From: Agrococcus sp. KRD186
Lineage (GTDB): Bacteria > Actinomycetota > Actinomycetes > Actinomycetales > Microbacteriaceae
Direction: 5' to 3'
Assembly: GCF_017168255.1 (NCBI RefSeq)
Contig: NZ_JABFAP010000001.1
Coordinates: 1,039,242-1,103,241, forward strand
DNA length: 64,000 nt
Made by a program: the position numbers and the translations under genes. Below the pieces are notes generated by a model. It was not told the origin of the DNA. It saw only the letters and a list, made by a program, of their open reading frames with translations, and ran no database searches. Below are positions 54,287-63,001 of this stretch, piece by piece. Every line of letters starts with the position of its first letter. The stretch's first letter is position 1.

Positions 54287-57259
54287 TCAGTCGTCGTAGA
54301 AGCAGCGGTCGAAGACGCGGCGCGAGCGCCGGGTGGTGGCGAGGTACTGCTCCTCGAGCGCTGCCGCAGAGCCCGCGGGCAGGCCGACCAGCCGGGCGAC
54401 CGCCTCGAGCTCGCCGCGATCCTCCGGCAGCAGGTCGATGGATCGGGCGCGCGCGAGCGCGAGCGCGTTGCGGATGCGGGTGGCGAGCAGCCATGCCTCG
54501 CGCAGCACGTCGGCATCGCGATCGGCGATGAGGTCGGCGCGGGCGGCAGCCGTCAGCGCCTCGAGCGTCGAGGGGGTGCGCAGGCTCGCCTCGTGGCCCG
54601 CGTGGCGCAGCTGCAGCAGCTGCACGAGCCACTCGACATCGCTGAGCGCTCCGTCGCCGAGCTTGAGGTGGCGGCGGCGGTCGGCCGCCTGCGGCAGCCG
54701 CTCGGCCTCGACGCGCGCCTTGATGCGCCGCACCTCCCGCACCGATGAGGCCGGGAACTCCGCCGGGTAGCGGCGCTCGTCGATGATCGCCATCAGCTCG
54801 TCGGCGAGGCCTGCGTCGCCGGCGAACGGCCGCGCGCGCAGCAGCGCCTGCGCCTCCCACGGCTCCGACCAGCGGTCGTAGTAGGCGCGGTAGCTGTCCA
54901 CCGTGCGCACCAGCGGTCCCTGGCGTCCCTCGGGCCGCAGCCCCGCATCCAGCTCGAACGGCAGCGTCGGGTCGTTCAGCGTCTCCTGCACCTTGCGCAC
55001 CACGGTGGTGGCGGCCGCCACCGGGTCATCGCCGCCGCGCGCGACGTGCATCACGTCGATGTCGCTGCCGAAGCCGATCTCCCGCCCTCCCGTGCGGCCC
55101 ATGGTGATGATCGCGAGCTCGAGTCCCTCCGGGCGGTGCAGGGAGACGGCGGCGTCGACGAGCGCCGCGGCGATCGCGGTGAGCGCCGCGCCGACGCCCG
55201 TCTCGTCGATGCGCTGCAGGGCGCTGGCGATCGCCACGCGCAGGTGTTCGCGGCGGCGCAGGCCGCGCAGCGCGCGCTGCAGCGCCTCCGGGTCGTCCCT
55301 GTGGCGGGTCAGGACGGCCGAGGCCTCCTCCCTCAGCGCCTCCTCCGATCGCGGCCGCAGCTGCTCGTCGCTGTCGAGCCATGAGGCCGACTCGGGGATG
55401 CGCTCCATCAGCGCGCCGATCAGCCGCGAGGAGGAGAGCAGGTTGGTGAGCCTGCGCGCCGCCACCGGCGAGTCGCGCAGCATGCGCAGGAACCACGGGC
55501 TCTCGCCCAGCGCCTCGCTCAGCCGGCGGAACGCCAGCAGCCCCATGTCGGGCACGGCGCCCTCGGCGAACCAGCCCAGCAGCACCGGCAGCAGCAGCCG
55601 CTGGATCTGCGCGCGACGGGTGTGTCCCGCCGTGAGCTCGGCGATGTGGCCGAGCGCGCCCTTCGGGTCGACGTAGCCGGATGCCTGCAGGCGCCGCTGG
55701 GCGGCCTCGGGCGTCAGCTGCACGTCGTCGCGCTCGAGCGAGGCGACCGCGCCCAGCAGCGGGCGGTAGAAGATGCGCTCGTGCAGGCTGCGCACGGCCC
55801 GCCGCACGGCCTGCCACTGCGCCACCAGCTCAGTCGCGCTGTCGATGCGGGCGGTGCGGGCGAGCCTGCGCAGCTCGTCGTCCTCCGTCGGCATCAGGTG
55901 GGTGCGACGCATGCGCCAGAACTGGATGCGGTGCTCGATGACGCGCAGGAACCGGTAGTGGTCGCTGAACTCGTCACGGTCGGAGCGGCCCACGATGCCC
56001 CTGGCCGCGAGCGCGTCGAGCGCCTCGAGCGTGCCGCGCTGCCGCAGCGAGGGATCGTCGGCGCCGTGCACGAGCTGCAGCAGCTGCACGGTGAACTCGA
56101 TGTCGCGCAGGCCGCCAGGGCCGAGCTTCAGCTGCCGGTCCACCTCGTCCGCCGGGATGTGCTCGGTGACCCGCTCGCGCATCCGCTGCACCGAGTCGAC
56201 GAAGCCGTCGCGGCTGGACGACTCCCACACCAGCGAGCGCACGGCAGCGTCGTACGCGGCGCCGAGCTCCTCATCGCCGGCGATGGGCCGCGCCTTCAGC
56301 AGCGCCTGGAACTCCCACGACTTCGCCCAGCGCTCGTAGTAGGCGACGTGCGAGGCGAGCGTGCGGGTGAGAGCGCCGTCCTTGCCCTCCGGGCGCAGGT
56401 TGGCGTCGACCTCCCACAGCGGCGGCGTCGCCTGGAACTGCGTGCATGCCGCGGTGGTCTCGCGGGCGAGGAGCGTCGCGATCTGCGTCACCCTGCTGTC
56501 GTCGAGCTCGCCGGCGGCCGCATCGGCATCCACGCCGCGCGCATCCAGCCCGTGCCCATCCACGCCGTGCACCCAGATGACGTCGACGTCGCTGAGGTAG
56601 TTGAGCTCTCGGGCGCCGGTCTTGCCCATGCCGATCACCGCCAGCTGCACGCGATCGGCGACGGCGCCGAAGCGCTCGCGCGCGACCGAGCGCGCGATGG
56701 CGATGCCCGCCTCCAGCGCCGCGGAGGCGAGATCGGCGAGCGCCGCCGAGACGGTGTCGACGCGCTCCTTCGGGTCCTCGAGCGCGAGATCCCAGGCGAC
56801 CAGCTCTGCCAGGTGCCTGCGGTAGCGGCCGCGCATCGCGGCGACCGCCTCGGCATGCGGCAGCGTCGCCGCGAGCGGCCCCTGGCCCTGCTGCTGCGCG
56901 CCCACCGCCTCCAGCAGGCTCGCGCGGTACGCGGCCGCGCCCTCCGACTCCTCCGGGCGCATGACGACGTCCAGATCCTCCGGATGCCGTTCCAGGTGCT
57001 CGGCGATGCCCTGCGACCCCCCGAGCACGCGCAGCAGTGACGCCCGTGCCACGTCGTCGCCCAGCGCATCCGTCAGATCGACCTCGGCGCGCACGAGCCG
57101 CACGAGCATCTGCAGCGCGGTGTCAGGGTCGGCCGTGCGCGCGCACTCGTCGGCCATGCCCCGCAGCGCCTCGGGCAGCTCGTGGAGGCACGCCTCGGCC
57201 GCGCCGGGCTCGCGGTACCCCAGGCGCGCCAGGCGCGTCCGCGGCGAGGGGATGCGCAT
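54287..57259 (-). CDS. glnE: Bifunctional glutamine synthetase adenylyltransferase/adenylyl-removing enzyme
   Basis: A 990-residue GlnE with two nucleotidyltransferase domains. The N-terminal adenylyl-removing domain shows GARELNYLSDVDVIWVHG (near residue 215), and the C-terminal adenylylating domain GGREIGFGSDIDVMHVA (near residue 730); each is followed by an all-alpha domain (LKLGPGGLRDIEFTVQLLQL and LKLGDGALSDVEWLVQLLQL). It adds or removes AMP at the tyrosine of GlnA1. It is three bases downstream of the second glnA gene, so both are in one operon. Confidence 0.95.
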   Translation of the reverse strand: MRIPSPRTRLARLGYREPGAAEACLHELPEALRGMADECARTADPDTALQMLVRLVRAEVDLTDALGDDVARASLLRVLGGSQGIAEHLERHPEDLDVVMRPEESEGAAAYRASLLEAVGAQQQGQGPLAATLPHAEAVAAMRGRYRRHLAELVAWDLALEDPKERVDTVSAALADLASAALEAGIAIARSVARERFGAVADRVQLAVIGMGKTGARELNYLSDVDVIWVHGVDGHGLDARGVDADAAAGELDDSRVTQIATLLARETTAACTQFQATPPLWEVDANLRPEGKDGALTRTLASHVAYYERWAKSWEFQALLKARPIAGDEELGAAYDAAVRSLVWESSSRDGFVDSVQRMRERVTEHIPADEVDRQLKLGPGGLRDIEFTVQLLQLVHGADDPSLRQRGTLEALDALAARGIVGRSDRDEFSDHYRFLRVIEHRIQFWRMRRTHLMPTEDDELRRLARTARIDSATELVAQWQAVRRAVRSLHERIFYRPLLGAVASLERDDVQLTPEAAQRRLQASGYVDPKGALGHIAELTAGHTRRAQIQRLLLPVLLGWFAEGAVPDMGLLAFRRLSEALGESPWFLRMLRDSPVAARRLTNLLSSSRLIGALMERIPESASWLDSDEQLRPRSEEALREEASAVLTRHRDDPEALQRALRGLRRREHLRVAIASALQRIDETGVGAALTAIAAALVDAAVSLHRPEGLELAIITMGRTGGREIGFGSDIDVMHVARGGDDPVAAATTVVRKVQETLNDPTLPFELDAGLRPEGRQGPLVRTVDSYRAYYDRWSEPWEAQALLRARPFAGDAGLADELMAIIDERRYPAEFPASSVREVRRIKARVEAERLPQAADRRRHLKLGDGALSDVEWLVQLLQLRHAGHEASLRTPSTLEALTAAARADLIADRDADVLREAWLLATRIRNALALARARSIDLLPEDRGELEAVARLVGLPAGSAAALEEQYLATTRRSRRVFDRCFYDD

Positions 57260-57262
57260 GCG

Positions 57263-58594
57263 TCAGAGCGAGAGCAGGTTCGACTCGAGCTCGACCCTGG
57301 TGACCTGATTGCGGTAGTTGCGCCAGTCCTCGCGCTTGTTGCGCAGGAAGAACGAGAAGACCTTCTCACCGAGGGTCTCGGCGACGAGCTCGGATTCCTC
57401 CATCGCCTGCAGCGCCGCGTCGAGACTGGTCGGCAGCGGCGTGTAGCCGAGCGCCCTGCGCTCCTTGTCGGAGAGCTGCCAGATGTCCTCGACCGCCTCG
57501 TCGGGCAGCTCGTAGCCCTCCTCGATGCCCTTGAGGCCGGCGGCCATCAGCACCGAGAACGCCAGGTAGGGGTTCGCCGCCGAGTCGAGCCCCCGGTACT
57601 CGACGCGGGCCGACTGCGCCTTGTTCGGCTTCGACAGCGGCACGCGCACGAGCGCCGAGCGGTTGTTGTGGCCCCAGCTGACGAAGCTGGGGGCCTCGTC
57701 GCCGGCCCACAGCCGCTTGTACGAGTTGACGAACTGGTTGGTGACGGCGGTGAACTCGGGCGCGTGGTGCAGCAGCCCGGCCACGAACTGGCGCCCCATC
57801 TTCGAGAGCTGGTACTTGCCGCTCGGGTCGTGGAAGGCGTTGCGCTCGCCCTCGAACAGCGACATGTGGGTGTGCATGCCGCTTCCGGGCTGCCCCTCGA
57901 AGGGCTTCGGCATGAAGGTGGCGAACACGCCCTCAGAGATGGCGACCTCCTTCACGATCGTGCGGAAGGTCATGATGTTGTCGGCGGTCGAGAGCGCGTC
58001 GGCGTAGCGCAGGTCGATCTCGTTCTGGCCGGGACCGGCCTCGTGGTGGCTGAACTCGACCGAGATGCCGATGTCCTCGAGCATGCGCACGGAGGCGCGT
58101 CGGAAGTCGTGCGCGGTGCCGCCGGGCACGTTGTCGAAGTAGCCGGCGCGGTCGACCGGCTCAGGATTGCGCACATCAGCCGACTTCAGCAGGTAGAACT
58201 CGCACTCGGGATGCGTGTAGAAGCTGAAGCCCCGGTCGGCCGCCTTCGCCAGCGTGCGCTTGAGCACGTTGCGGGGGTCAGCCGCCGCCGGCTCGCCGTC
58301 GGGCGTGTAGATGTCGCAGAACATGCGCGCGGTCGGGTCGGTCTCGCCGCGCCACGGCAGCACCTGGAACGTCGAGGGGTCGGCCTTGGCGATCACATCA
58401 GCCTCGGACGAGCGCGAGAGGCCCTCGATCGACGAGCCGTCGATGCCCATGCCCTCGCTGAACGCGCCCTCGACCTCTGCGGGCGCGATCGCGACGGACT
58501 TCAGCGAGCCCAGCACGTCCGTGAACCAGAGTCGCACGAACTTGACGCCGCGCTCCTCGATCGTGCGAAGCACGAAGTCCTGCTGCTTGTCCAT
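57263..58594 (-). CDS. glnA: Type I glutamine synthetase without adenylylation tyrosine
   Basis: A 443-residue glutamine synthetase (alpha-type length), ATG 58594. Active-site regions are present: GIDGSSIEG, HPECEFYLL, HHEAGPGQNEIDLRYADAL, GSGMHTHMSLF, and NNRSALVRVP. The usual adenylylation segment DLYELPPEE is replaced by EDIWQLSDKER, so Tyr is absent and GlnE should not control it. It corresponds to GlnA2 of mycobacteria, which has the same place beside glnE. It is the first gene of the glnA2-glnE operon and divergent from panB with 63 bases between. Confidence 0.94.
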   Translation of the reverse strand: MDKQQDFVLRTIEERGVKFVRLWFTDVLGSLKSVAIAPAEVEGAFSEGMGIDGSSIEGLSRSSEADVIAKADPSTFQVLPWRGETDPTARMFCDIYTPDGEPAAADPRNVLKRTLAKAADRGFSFYTHPECEFYLLKSADVRNPEPVDRAGYFDNVPGGTAHDFRRASVRMLEDIGISVEFSHHEAGPGQNEIDLRYADALSTADNIMTFRTIVKEVAISEGVFATFMPKPFEGQPGSGMHTHMSLFEGERNAFHDPSGKYQLSKMGRQFVAGLLHHAPEFTAVTNQFVNSYKRLWAGDEAPSFVSWGHNNRSALVRVPLSKPNKAQSARVEYRGLDSAANPYLAFSVLMAAGLKGIEEGYELPDEAVEDIWQLSDKERRALGYTPLPTSLDAALQAMEESELVAETLGEKVFSFFLRNKREDWRNYRNQVTRVELESNLLSL

Positions 58595-58644
58595 CCCGGC
58601 CCCTCTCTCGCCTTCCCACAGGCTAGTGGTCGCGCCGCGCGGTC

Positions 58645-58650
58645 TAGGCT
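58645..58650 (+). promoter_or_regulatory. -10 element of leaderless panB transcript
   Basis: TAGGCT lies seven bases before the panB ATG, without a Shine-Dalgarno. Confidence 0.5.
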
Positions 58651-58657
58651 CGGGCGC

Positions 58658-59539
58658 ATGGCATTCAACGAGAGCGGCCCCGTCACGCCCGGCGAGCCCC
58701 AGGAGGCCGCCGCGCCCTACGGCGGCGGGAGCGCCCCTCAGAAGCGCGTGCGCATCCGGCACTTCCAGAAGGCGAAGCAGGACGGCCTCAAGATCGTCGG
58801 GCTGACGAGCTACGACTTCCTCTCCGCGCAGGTGTTCGACAGCGCGGGCATCGACTTCCTGCTGGTCGGCGACTCCGCCGGCAACACCGTGTTCGGCTAC
58901 GACACGACGCTGCCGGTGACGGTCGACGAGCTCGTCCCGCTCACCCGTGCGGTCGCGCGGGCCGCGAAGCGCGCGCTCGTGGTCGCCGACATGCCCTTCG
59001 GCTCCTACGAGGTCAACGCCCGCGAGGCGCTGCACACCGCGATCCGCTTCATGAAGGAGACCGGCGCCCACGCCGTCAAGCTCGAGGGCGGCGAGCGCTC
59101 GGCCGAGCAGATCCGCCGCGTCGTGGAGGCCGGCATCCCCGTCATGGGCCACGTCGGCTACACGCCGCAGTCCGAGCACGGCCTGGGCGGCCACGTCATC
59201 CAGGGCCGCGGTGAGGCGGGTGCCGAGCAGCTGCTGCGCGATGCGCGCGCGGTCGAGGAGGCCGGCGCGTTCGCGGTGGTGCTCGAGATGGTGCCCTCCG
59301 AGTCGGCGAAGCTCGTCACCGAGGCGCTCTCGATCCCGACGCTCTCGGTCGGCGCCGGGCCGCACTGCGACGGCCAGCTGCTGGTGTGGAGCGACTGGGC
59401 GGGCATGACCAGCGGCCGCATCCCGAAGTTCGTCAAGCAGTACGCGCAGCTCGCGAAGACGCTCGAGGAGGCCGCCATCGCGTTCCGCGAGGACGTCGCC
59501 AGCGGCGCCTACCCGGCGGCCGAGCACGAGTACGAGTAG
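58658..59539 (+). CDS. panB: 3-methyl-2-oxobutanoate hydroxymethyltransferase
   Basis: A 293-residue ketopantoate-forming enzyme, first step of pantothenate synthesis: it transfers a hydroxymethyl group from methylene-THF to 2-oxoisovalerate. Motifs are GLTSYDFLSAQVFDSAGID, LLVGDSAGNTVFGYDTTLPVT, KLEGGERSAEQIRR, GHVGYTPQSEH and the catalytic Glu region VLEMVPSESAKLVT. The first ~28 residues are a Gly/Pro/Ala-rich extension. The start is the ATG at 58658, supported by its -10; longer frames upstream are antisense to glnA2. Confidence 0.95.
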   Translation: MAFNESGPVTPGEPQEAAAPYGGGSAPQKRVRIRHFQKAKQDGLKIVGLTSYDFLSAQVFDSAGIDFLLVGDSAGNTVFGYDTTLPVTVDELVPLTRAVARAAKRALVVADMPFGSYEVNAREALHTAIRFMKETGAHAVKLEGGERSAEQIRRVVEAGIPVMGHVGYTPQSEHGLGGHVIQGRGEAGAEQLLRDARAVEEAGAFAVVLEMVPSESAKLVTEALSIPTLSVGAGPHCDGQLLVWSDWAGMTSGRIPKFVKQYAQLAKTLEEAAIAFREDVASGAYPAAEHEYE

Positions 59540-59543
59540 CCCG

Positions 59544-60065
59544 ATGCGCATCGCGCTGCTGCTGCGGGGCGTCAACGTCGGTGGCGTCACCGTGCGTTCG
59601 GCCGATCTGCGCGCGCTGCTCGCCGATGCGGGCATGGGCGAGGTGGTCACCGTGCTGGCCAGCGGGAACGCCGTGGTGACGGCGACGGATGCGTCGTCCG
59701 CGGCCGAGGCCGCCGAGGCCGCCCTGGCAGCGCGGTACGGCAGGCGCATCCGGGTGCTGGGAATCGCGATCGACGCGCTCGCCGCGGTCGTGGACGGCTA
59801 CCCGCACGCCGAGGACGACGAGCACACGCCGTACGTGGTGTTCGAGCTCGAGCCGCGACTGGCCGCCGAGCTGGCGCAGCTCGAGCCGGGCGACGGCGAG
59901 TCGATCGCGGCAGGCAAGCGCGGTGGCCACGGTGTCGTGCACTGGTCGAACCCGAAGGGCACGACGCTCACCAGCGCGTTCGCGAAGGCGCTCGAGCGCA
60001 CCGCGAAGGACCGCGTCACGACCCGCAACCTGCGCACGCTGCGGAAGGTGCTCGCCGCGGCGTGA
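59544..60065 (+). CDS. DUF1697 family protein
   Basis: A 173-residue protein of the DUF1697 family, cytosolic, function unknown. The family start MRIALLLRGVNVGG, VLASGNAVV and the C-terminal RTAKDRVTTRNLRTLRKV (in part TTRNLRTLRK) are visible. It begins four bases after panB, so it is probably co-transcribed with it. Confidence 0.88.
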   Translation: MRIALLLRGVNVGGVTVRSADLRALLADAGMGEVVTVLASGNAVVTATDASSAAEAAEAALAARYGRRIRVLGIAIDALAAVVDGYPHAEDDEHTPYVVFELEPRLAAELAQLEPGDGESIAAGKRGGHGVVHWSNPKGTTLTSAFAKALERTAKDRVTTRNLRTLRKVLAAA

Positions 60066-60073
60066 CGCCGGGC

Positions 60074-60310
60074 TCAGCGCTGGGCCGGATCGCCCTCCGG
60101 GGCCTCGGCACCGCCATCGGCGCCCTCTCCCCACGAGTCCTCGGCGGCATCCTCCGCCGCCCAGGCGCGGGAGCGCTCCTTGATGATCTCGGGCGCGCGG
60201 GCGGCCTCCTCGCGCGTCGTGAAGGGCCCGGCCCGGTCGTACCCGGGAGAGACCATGCCCTCCTCGACGACACCGGTCTCGAGGTTGTACCAGTACTCGG
60301 CAGCGTTCAT
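60074..60310 (-). CDS. Small SPOR-like protein
   Basis: A 78-residue protein common in Microbacteriaceae. [17 protein letters not shown] and [20 protein letters not shown] form a short SPOR-like fold; the C-terminal third is acidic and Gly-rich. The function is unknown. It is convergent with the DUF1697 gene, eight bases apart, and divergent from map with 100 bases between. Confidence 0.75.
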   Translation of the reverse strand: MNAAEYWYNLETGVVEEGMVSPGYDRAGPFTTREEAARAPEIIKERSRAWAAEDAAEDSWGEGADGGAEAPEGDPAQR

Positions 60311-60397
60311 GAGGCCACAGTGTAGGCCGAGCGGATGCACAGCGGCCGAGCGGGTGCGAGGCGGCTCCAGCGACGGCCGGGCCGCAGCCGACGCTCC

Positions 60398-60403
60398 TAG
60401 GAT
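60398..60403 (+). promoter_or_regulatory. -10 element of leaderless map transcript
   Basis: TAGGAT lies seven bases before ATG 60411. This favours 60411 over the in-frame ATG at 60402, which is inside the hexamer. Confidence 0.6.
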
Positions 60404-60410
60404 GGAGGAC

Positions 60411-61280
60411 ATGCCCAAGGACGCCTCAGGTCACCTCATCCCGGGCCGCATCGGCCCGCTGCGCCGGGTCGACCCATCCATCACCAGGCCCGAGTACGTC
60501 GGCAAGGCCGGCCCCGCCAAGCACACCGGCGGCGACGTCTACGACGACGAGACGGTCGAGCGCATCCGCGCCGCAGGCACCATCGCGGCCGACGCGATCG
60601 CCGCCGTCGGCGCCGCCGTGCGGCCCGGCATCACCACCGACGAGCTCGACGCCATCGGGCACGACTACGTCACAAGCCACGGCGCGTACCCCTCGACGCT
60701 CGGCTACCGCGACTTCCCCAAGTCGGTCTGCTCGAGCATCAACGAGGTCATCTGCCACGGCATCCCCGACGACACCGTGCTCGGCGAGGGCGACATCGTC
60801 AACATCGACATCACCGCCTACAAGGACGGCGTGCACGGCGACTCGAACCGCACCTTCATCGCCGGGACGGCGAGCGACGAGGTGACGCAGCTGGTCGAGC
60901 GCACCGAGGAGTCGCTGCGGCGCGCGATCAAGGCGGCGCTGCCGGGCCGCCGGGTCAACGTCATCGGCCGCACGATCGAGATGTACGCCAAGCGCTTCGG
61001 CTACGGCGTCGTGCGCGACTTCACCGGGCACGGCGTGGGCACGTCGTTCCACTCGGGTCTCATCATCCCCCACTACGACACCGACCGATTCGACACCGAG
61101 ATCGTGCCGGGCATGGTGTTCACGATCGAGCCGATGCTCACGCTCGGCACGCACGAGTGGGACATGTGGGCGGATGACTGGACGGTCGTGACGAAGGACC
61201 GCTCGATCACGGCGCAGTTCGAGCACACGATCGTCGTGCGCGAGACGGGCGCCGAGATCCTCACGCTGCCCTCCGCCTGA
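60411..61280 (+). CDS. map: Methionine aminopeptidase, type I
   Basis: A 289-residue enzyme that removes the initiator methionine from nascent proteins. The five metal ligands are seen in [16 protein letters not shown] (two Asp), GHGVGTSFH (His), FTIEPML (Glu) and QFEHTIVV (Glu). The N-terminal ~40 residues ([15 protein letters not shown]) are the actinobacterial extension with a proline-rich SH3-binding-like segment. The start was chosen by the -10 upstream. It is followed by ppgK after 44 bases. Confidence 0.95.
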   Translation: MPKDASGHLIPGRIGPLRRVDPSITRPEYVGKAGPAKHTGGDVYDDETVERIRAAGTIAADAIAAVGAAVRPGITTDELDAIGHDYVTSHGAYPSTLGYRDFPKSVCSSINEVICHGIPDDTVLGEGDIVNIDITAYKDGVHGDSNRTFIAGTASDEVTQLVERTEESLRRAIKAALPGRRVNVIGRTIEMYAKRFGYGVVRDFTGHGVGTSFHSGLIIPHYDTDRFDTEIVPGMVFTIEPMLTLGTHEWDMWADDWTVVTKDRSITAQFEHTIVVRETGAEILTLPSA

Positions 61281-61311
61281 GGGTCGGGCTGCCCCGGCAC
61301 ACATTCCGTGG

Positions 61312-61317
61312 CAGGAT
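61312..61317 (+). promoter_or_regulatory. -10-like element before ppgK
   Basis: CAGGAT lies seven bases before GTG 61325, with no Shine-Dalgarno, so ppgK may also have a leaderless transcript. Confidence 0.35.
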
Positions 61318-61324
61318 CGACGCC

Positions 61325-62080
61325 GTGGCGAAATCGAAGCAGATGGCAGTCGGCGTGGACATCGGCGGCACCGGCGTGAAGGCGGCGCTCGTCGACGTCA
61401 AGAGCGGTGAGCTGCTGAGCGACCGCGAGAAGATCGCGACGCCCGAGGGCGGCGAGCCCGACGCGATCCGCGACGTGGTGGTCGAGCTCATCGAGCGCTT
61501 CGACATCGACGATGACACCCCGATAGGCGTGACCTTCCCTGCGATCGTGCGGCACGGCCGCACGATGAGCGCCGCGAACGTCTCGAAGGCGTGGATCGGC
61601 CTCGAGGCCGAGCAGCTCTTCGAGGATGCGCTGGGCCGCGACATCCACTTCGTCAACGACGCGGATGCGGCGGGCTTCGCCGAGGACCACTACGGTGCGG
61701 CGAAGGATGCCTCGGGCCTCGTCATCCTGACGACGCTCGGCACCGGCATCGGCGGGGCGCTCATCTACAACGGCGTGCTCATCCCGAACGTCGAGCTCGG
61801 CCACCTCGAGCTCGACGGCCACGACGCCGAGTCGCGGGCCGCCAACAGCGCCCGCGAGCGGGAGGAACTCAGCTGGGAGGCGTGGGCTGCACGGCTGCAG
61901 CGCTACTACAGCCACCTCGAGTTCATCTTCTCTCCCGATCTGTTCGTGGTCGGCGGCGGCGTCTCGAAGTCGTCGGAGCAGTTCCTGCCCCTGCTCGACC
62001 TCAAGACGCCCATCGTGCCGGCGATGCTGCGGAACAACGCGGGCATCATCGGCGCCGCTGCGCTCGCGCGCGGCGTCTGA
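61325..62080 (+). CDS. ppgK: Polyphosphate glucokinase
   Basis: A 251-residue ROK-family kinase that phosphorylates glucose with polyphosphate or ATP, typical of actinobacteria. The phosphate-1 motif VDIGGTGVKAAL, the catalytic Asp in FVNDADAAGFAE, the TLGTGIGGAL loop and the C-terminal VVGGGVSKSSEQFLPLL are present. Start is GTG 61325, based on the family N-terminus. It would feed glycolysis, beside the fructose 1-phosphate route that starts downstream. Confidence 0.93.
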   Translation: MAKSKQMAVGVDIGGTGVKAALVDVKSGELLSDREKIATPEGGEPDAIRDVVVELIERFDIDDDTPIGVTFPAIVRHGRTMSAANVSKAWIGLEAEQLFEDALGRDIHFVNDADAAGFAEDHYGAAKDASGLVILTTLGTGIGGALIYNGVLIPNVELGHLELDGHDAESRAANSAREREELSWEAWAARLQRYYSHLEFIFSPDLFVVGGGVSKSSEQFLPLLDLKTPIVPAMLRNNAGIIGAAALARGV

Positions 62081-62148
62081 CGCGAGTCCGGCAGGCGCAT
62101 GACGCCCGGTCGCCCGGGCGCCCGGGCGCATCGTCGCGCCGCTTAGTC

Positions 62149-62182
62149 TGCGTTTTTCTTTGTTTCGTTGCGTTTTTCTGTG
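62149..62182 (+). promoter_or_regulatory. Direct-repeat operator candidate of the DeoR-family gene
   Basis: Two copies of TGCGTTTTTCTKTG begin at 62149 and 62169, a 20-bp period (two helical turns), in an AT-rich island 34 bases before the regulator ATG. DeoR-family sugar regulators often bind such direct repeats, so this is probably an autoregulatory site of the fru operon. Confidence 0.55.
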
Positions 62183-62215
62183 CTCGCCTGCTAGCGTGCT
62201 CGCAAGGAGGCACCC

Positions 62216-63001
62216 ATGCTCGCAACCCAGCGCCGCGACGAGATCGCCGCACGCATCCAGGCGGATGGCCGCGTGCTCGTCGCTGACATCGCCCACGAGC
62301 TCGGCATCACGGCCGAGACCGTGCGCCGCGACCTCGACGCGCTCGAGCAGGCCGGCATCGCCCGGCGCGTGCACGGCGGGGCTGTCGCCGCAGGCCGTTC
62401 GAGCCTGGTCGAGACAGCGGTCGCCGAGCGCACCGACGCCAACGCCGCAGGCAAGCGCCGCATCGCGCGGCTCGCGTGCGAGCGGCTGCTCGCCTCGGGC
62501 GCGACCAGCCTGCTGCTCGACGCCGGCACGACCACCGCCGCGCTCGCCGCTGAGCTCGTCGCGACCTGGCCGCACACCGAGGGGCCGAGGCTCGTGGTGG
62601 CGACGCACTCCCCCGCGATCGCCCAGCAGCTCGCGGCGCACCCCTCCATCGAGGTGCACGCGCTCGGCGGCAGGGTCCGCGCGGTCACGGGTGCTGCGGT
62701 CGGTGCGCAGACCGTGCTCGCGATCGACGCGCTGCGCCCCGACATCGTCGTGCTCGGTGCCAACGGGCTCGACGGCAGCGGCGCCACCACGCCCGACCCC
62801 GACGAGGCGGCGGTGAAGCAGGCGATCGTCGCATCGGGCCGCCGCGTCGCTGTGCTCGCCGACGCGTCGAAGCTCGGCGCCGCGTCGCTGTGCCGCTTCG
62901 CCACGCTCGACCAGCTCGACGTGCTGCTCACCGACGCCGAACCTGACGGCGAGCTCGCCGCGGCGCTCGAGGCAGCCGGTTGTGAGGTGCTGGTCGCATG
63001 A
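62216..63001 (+). CDS. fruR: DeoR/GlpR family regulator of fructose utilisation
   Basis: A 261-residue regulator. The DeoR helix-turn-helix is RRDEIAARIQADGRVLVADIA and LGITAETVRRDLDALEQAG (residues 5-50). The C-terminal sugar-phosphate sensor domain is of the DeoRC type with LLLDAGTTTAALA, LGGRVRAVTGAAVG, DIVVLGANGLDG and DASKLGAASLCRFA. AAGGAGG precedes the ATG. Its stop overlaps the fruK start (ATGA), so it is co-translated with 1-phosphofructokinase; fructose 1-phosphate is the likely inducer. Confidence 0.88.
   Translation: MLATQRRDEIAARIQADGRVLVADIAHELGITAETVRRDLDALEQAGIARRVHGGAVAAGRSSLVETAVAERTDANAAGKRRIARLACERLLASGATSLLLDAGTTTAALAAELVATWPHTEGPRLVVATHSPAIAQQLAAHPSIEVHALGGRVRAVTGAAVGAQTVLAIDALRPDIVVLGANGLDGSGATTPDPDEAAVKQAIVASGRRVAVLADASKLGAASLCRFATLDQLDVLLTDAEPDGELAAALEAAGCEVLVA

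Noticed and set aside
57182..58657. Long N-terminal extension of panB
   Set aside because: It is antisense to the second glutamine synthetase; the ATG at 58658 has a -10 just upstream and the family N-terminus.
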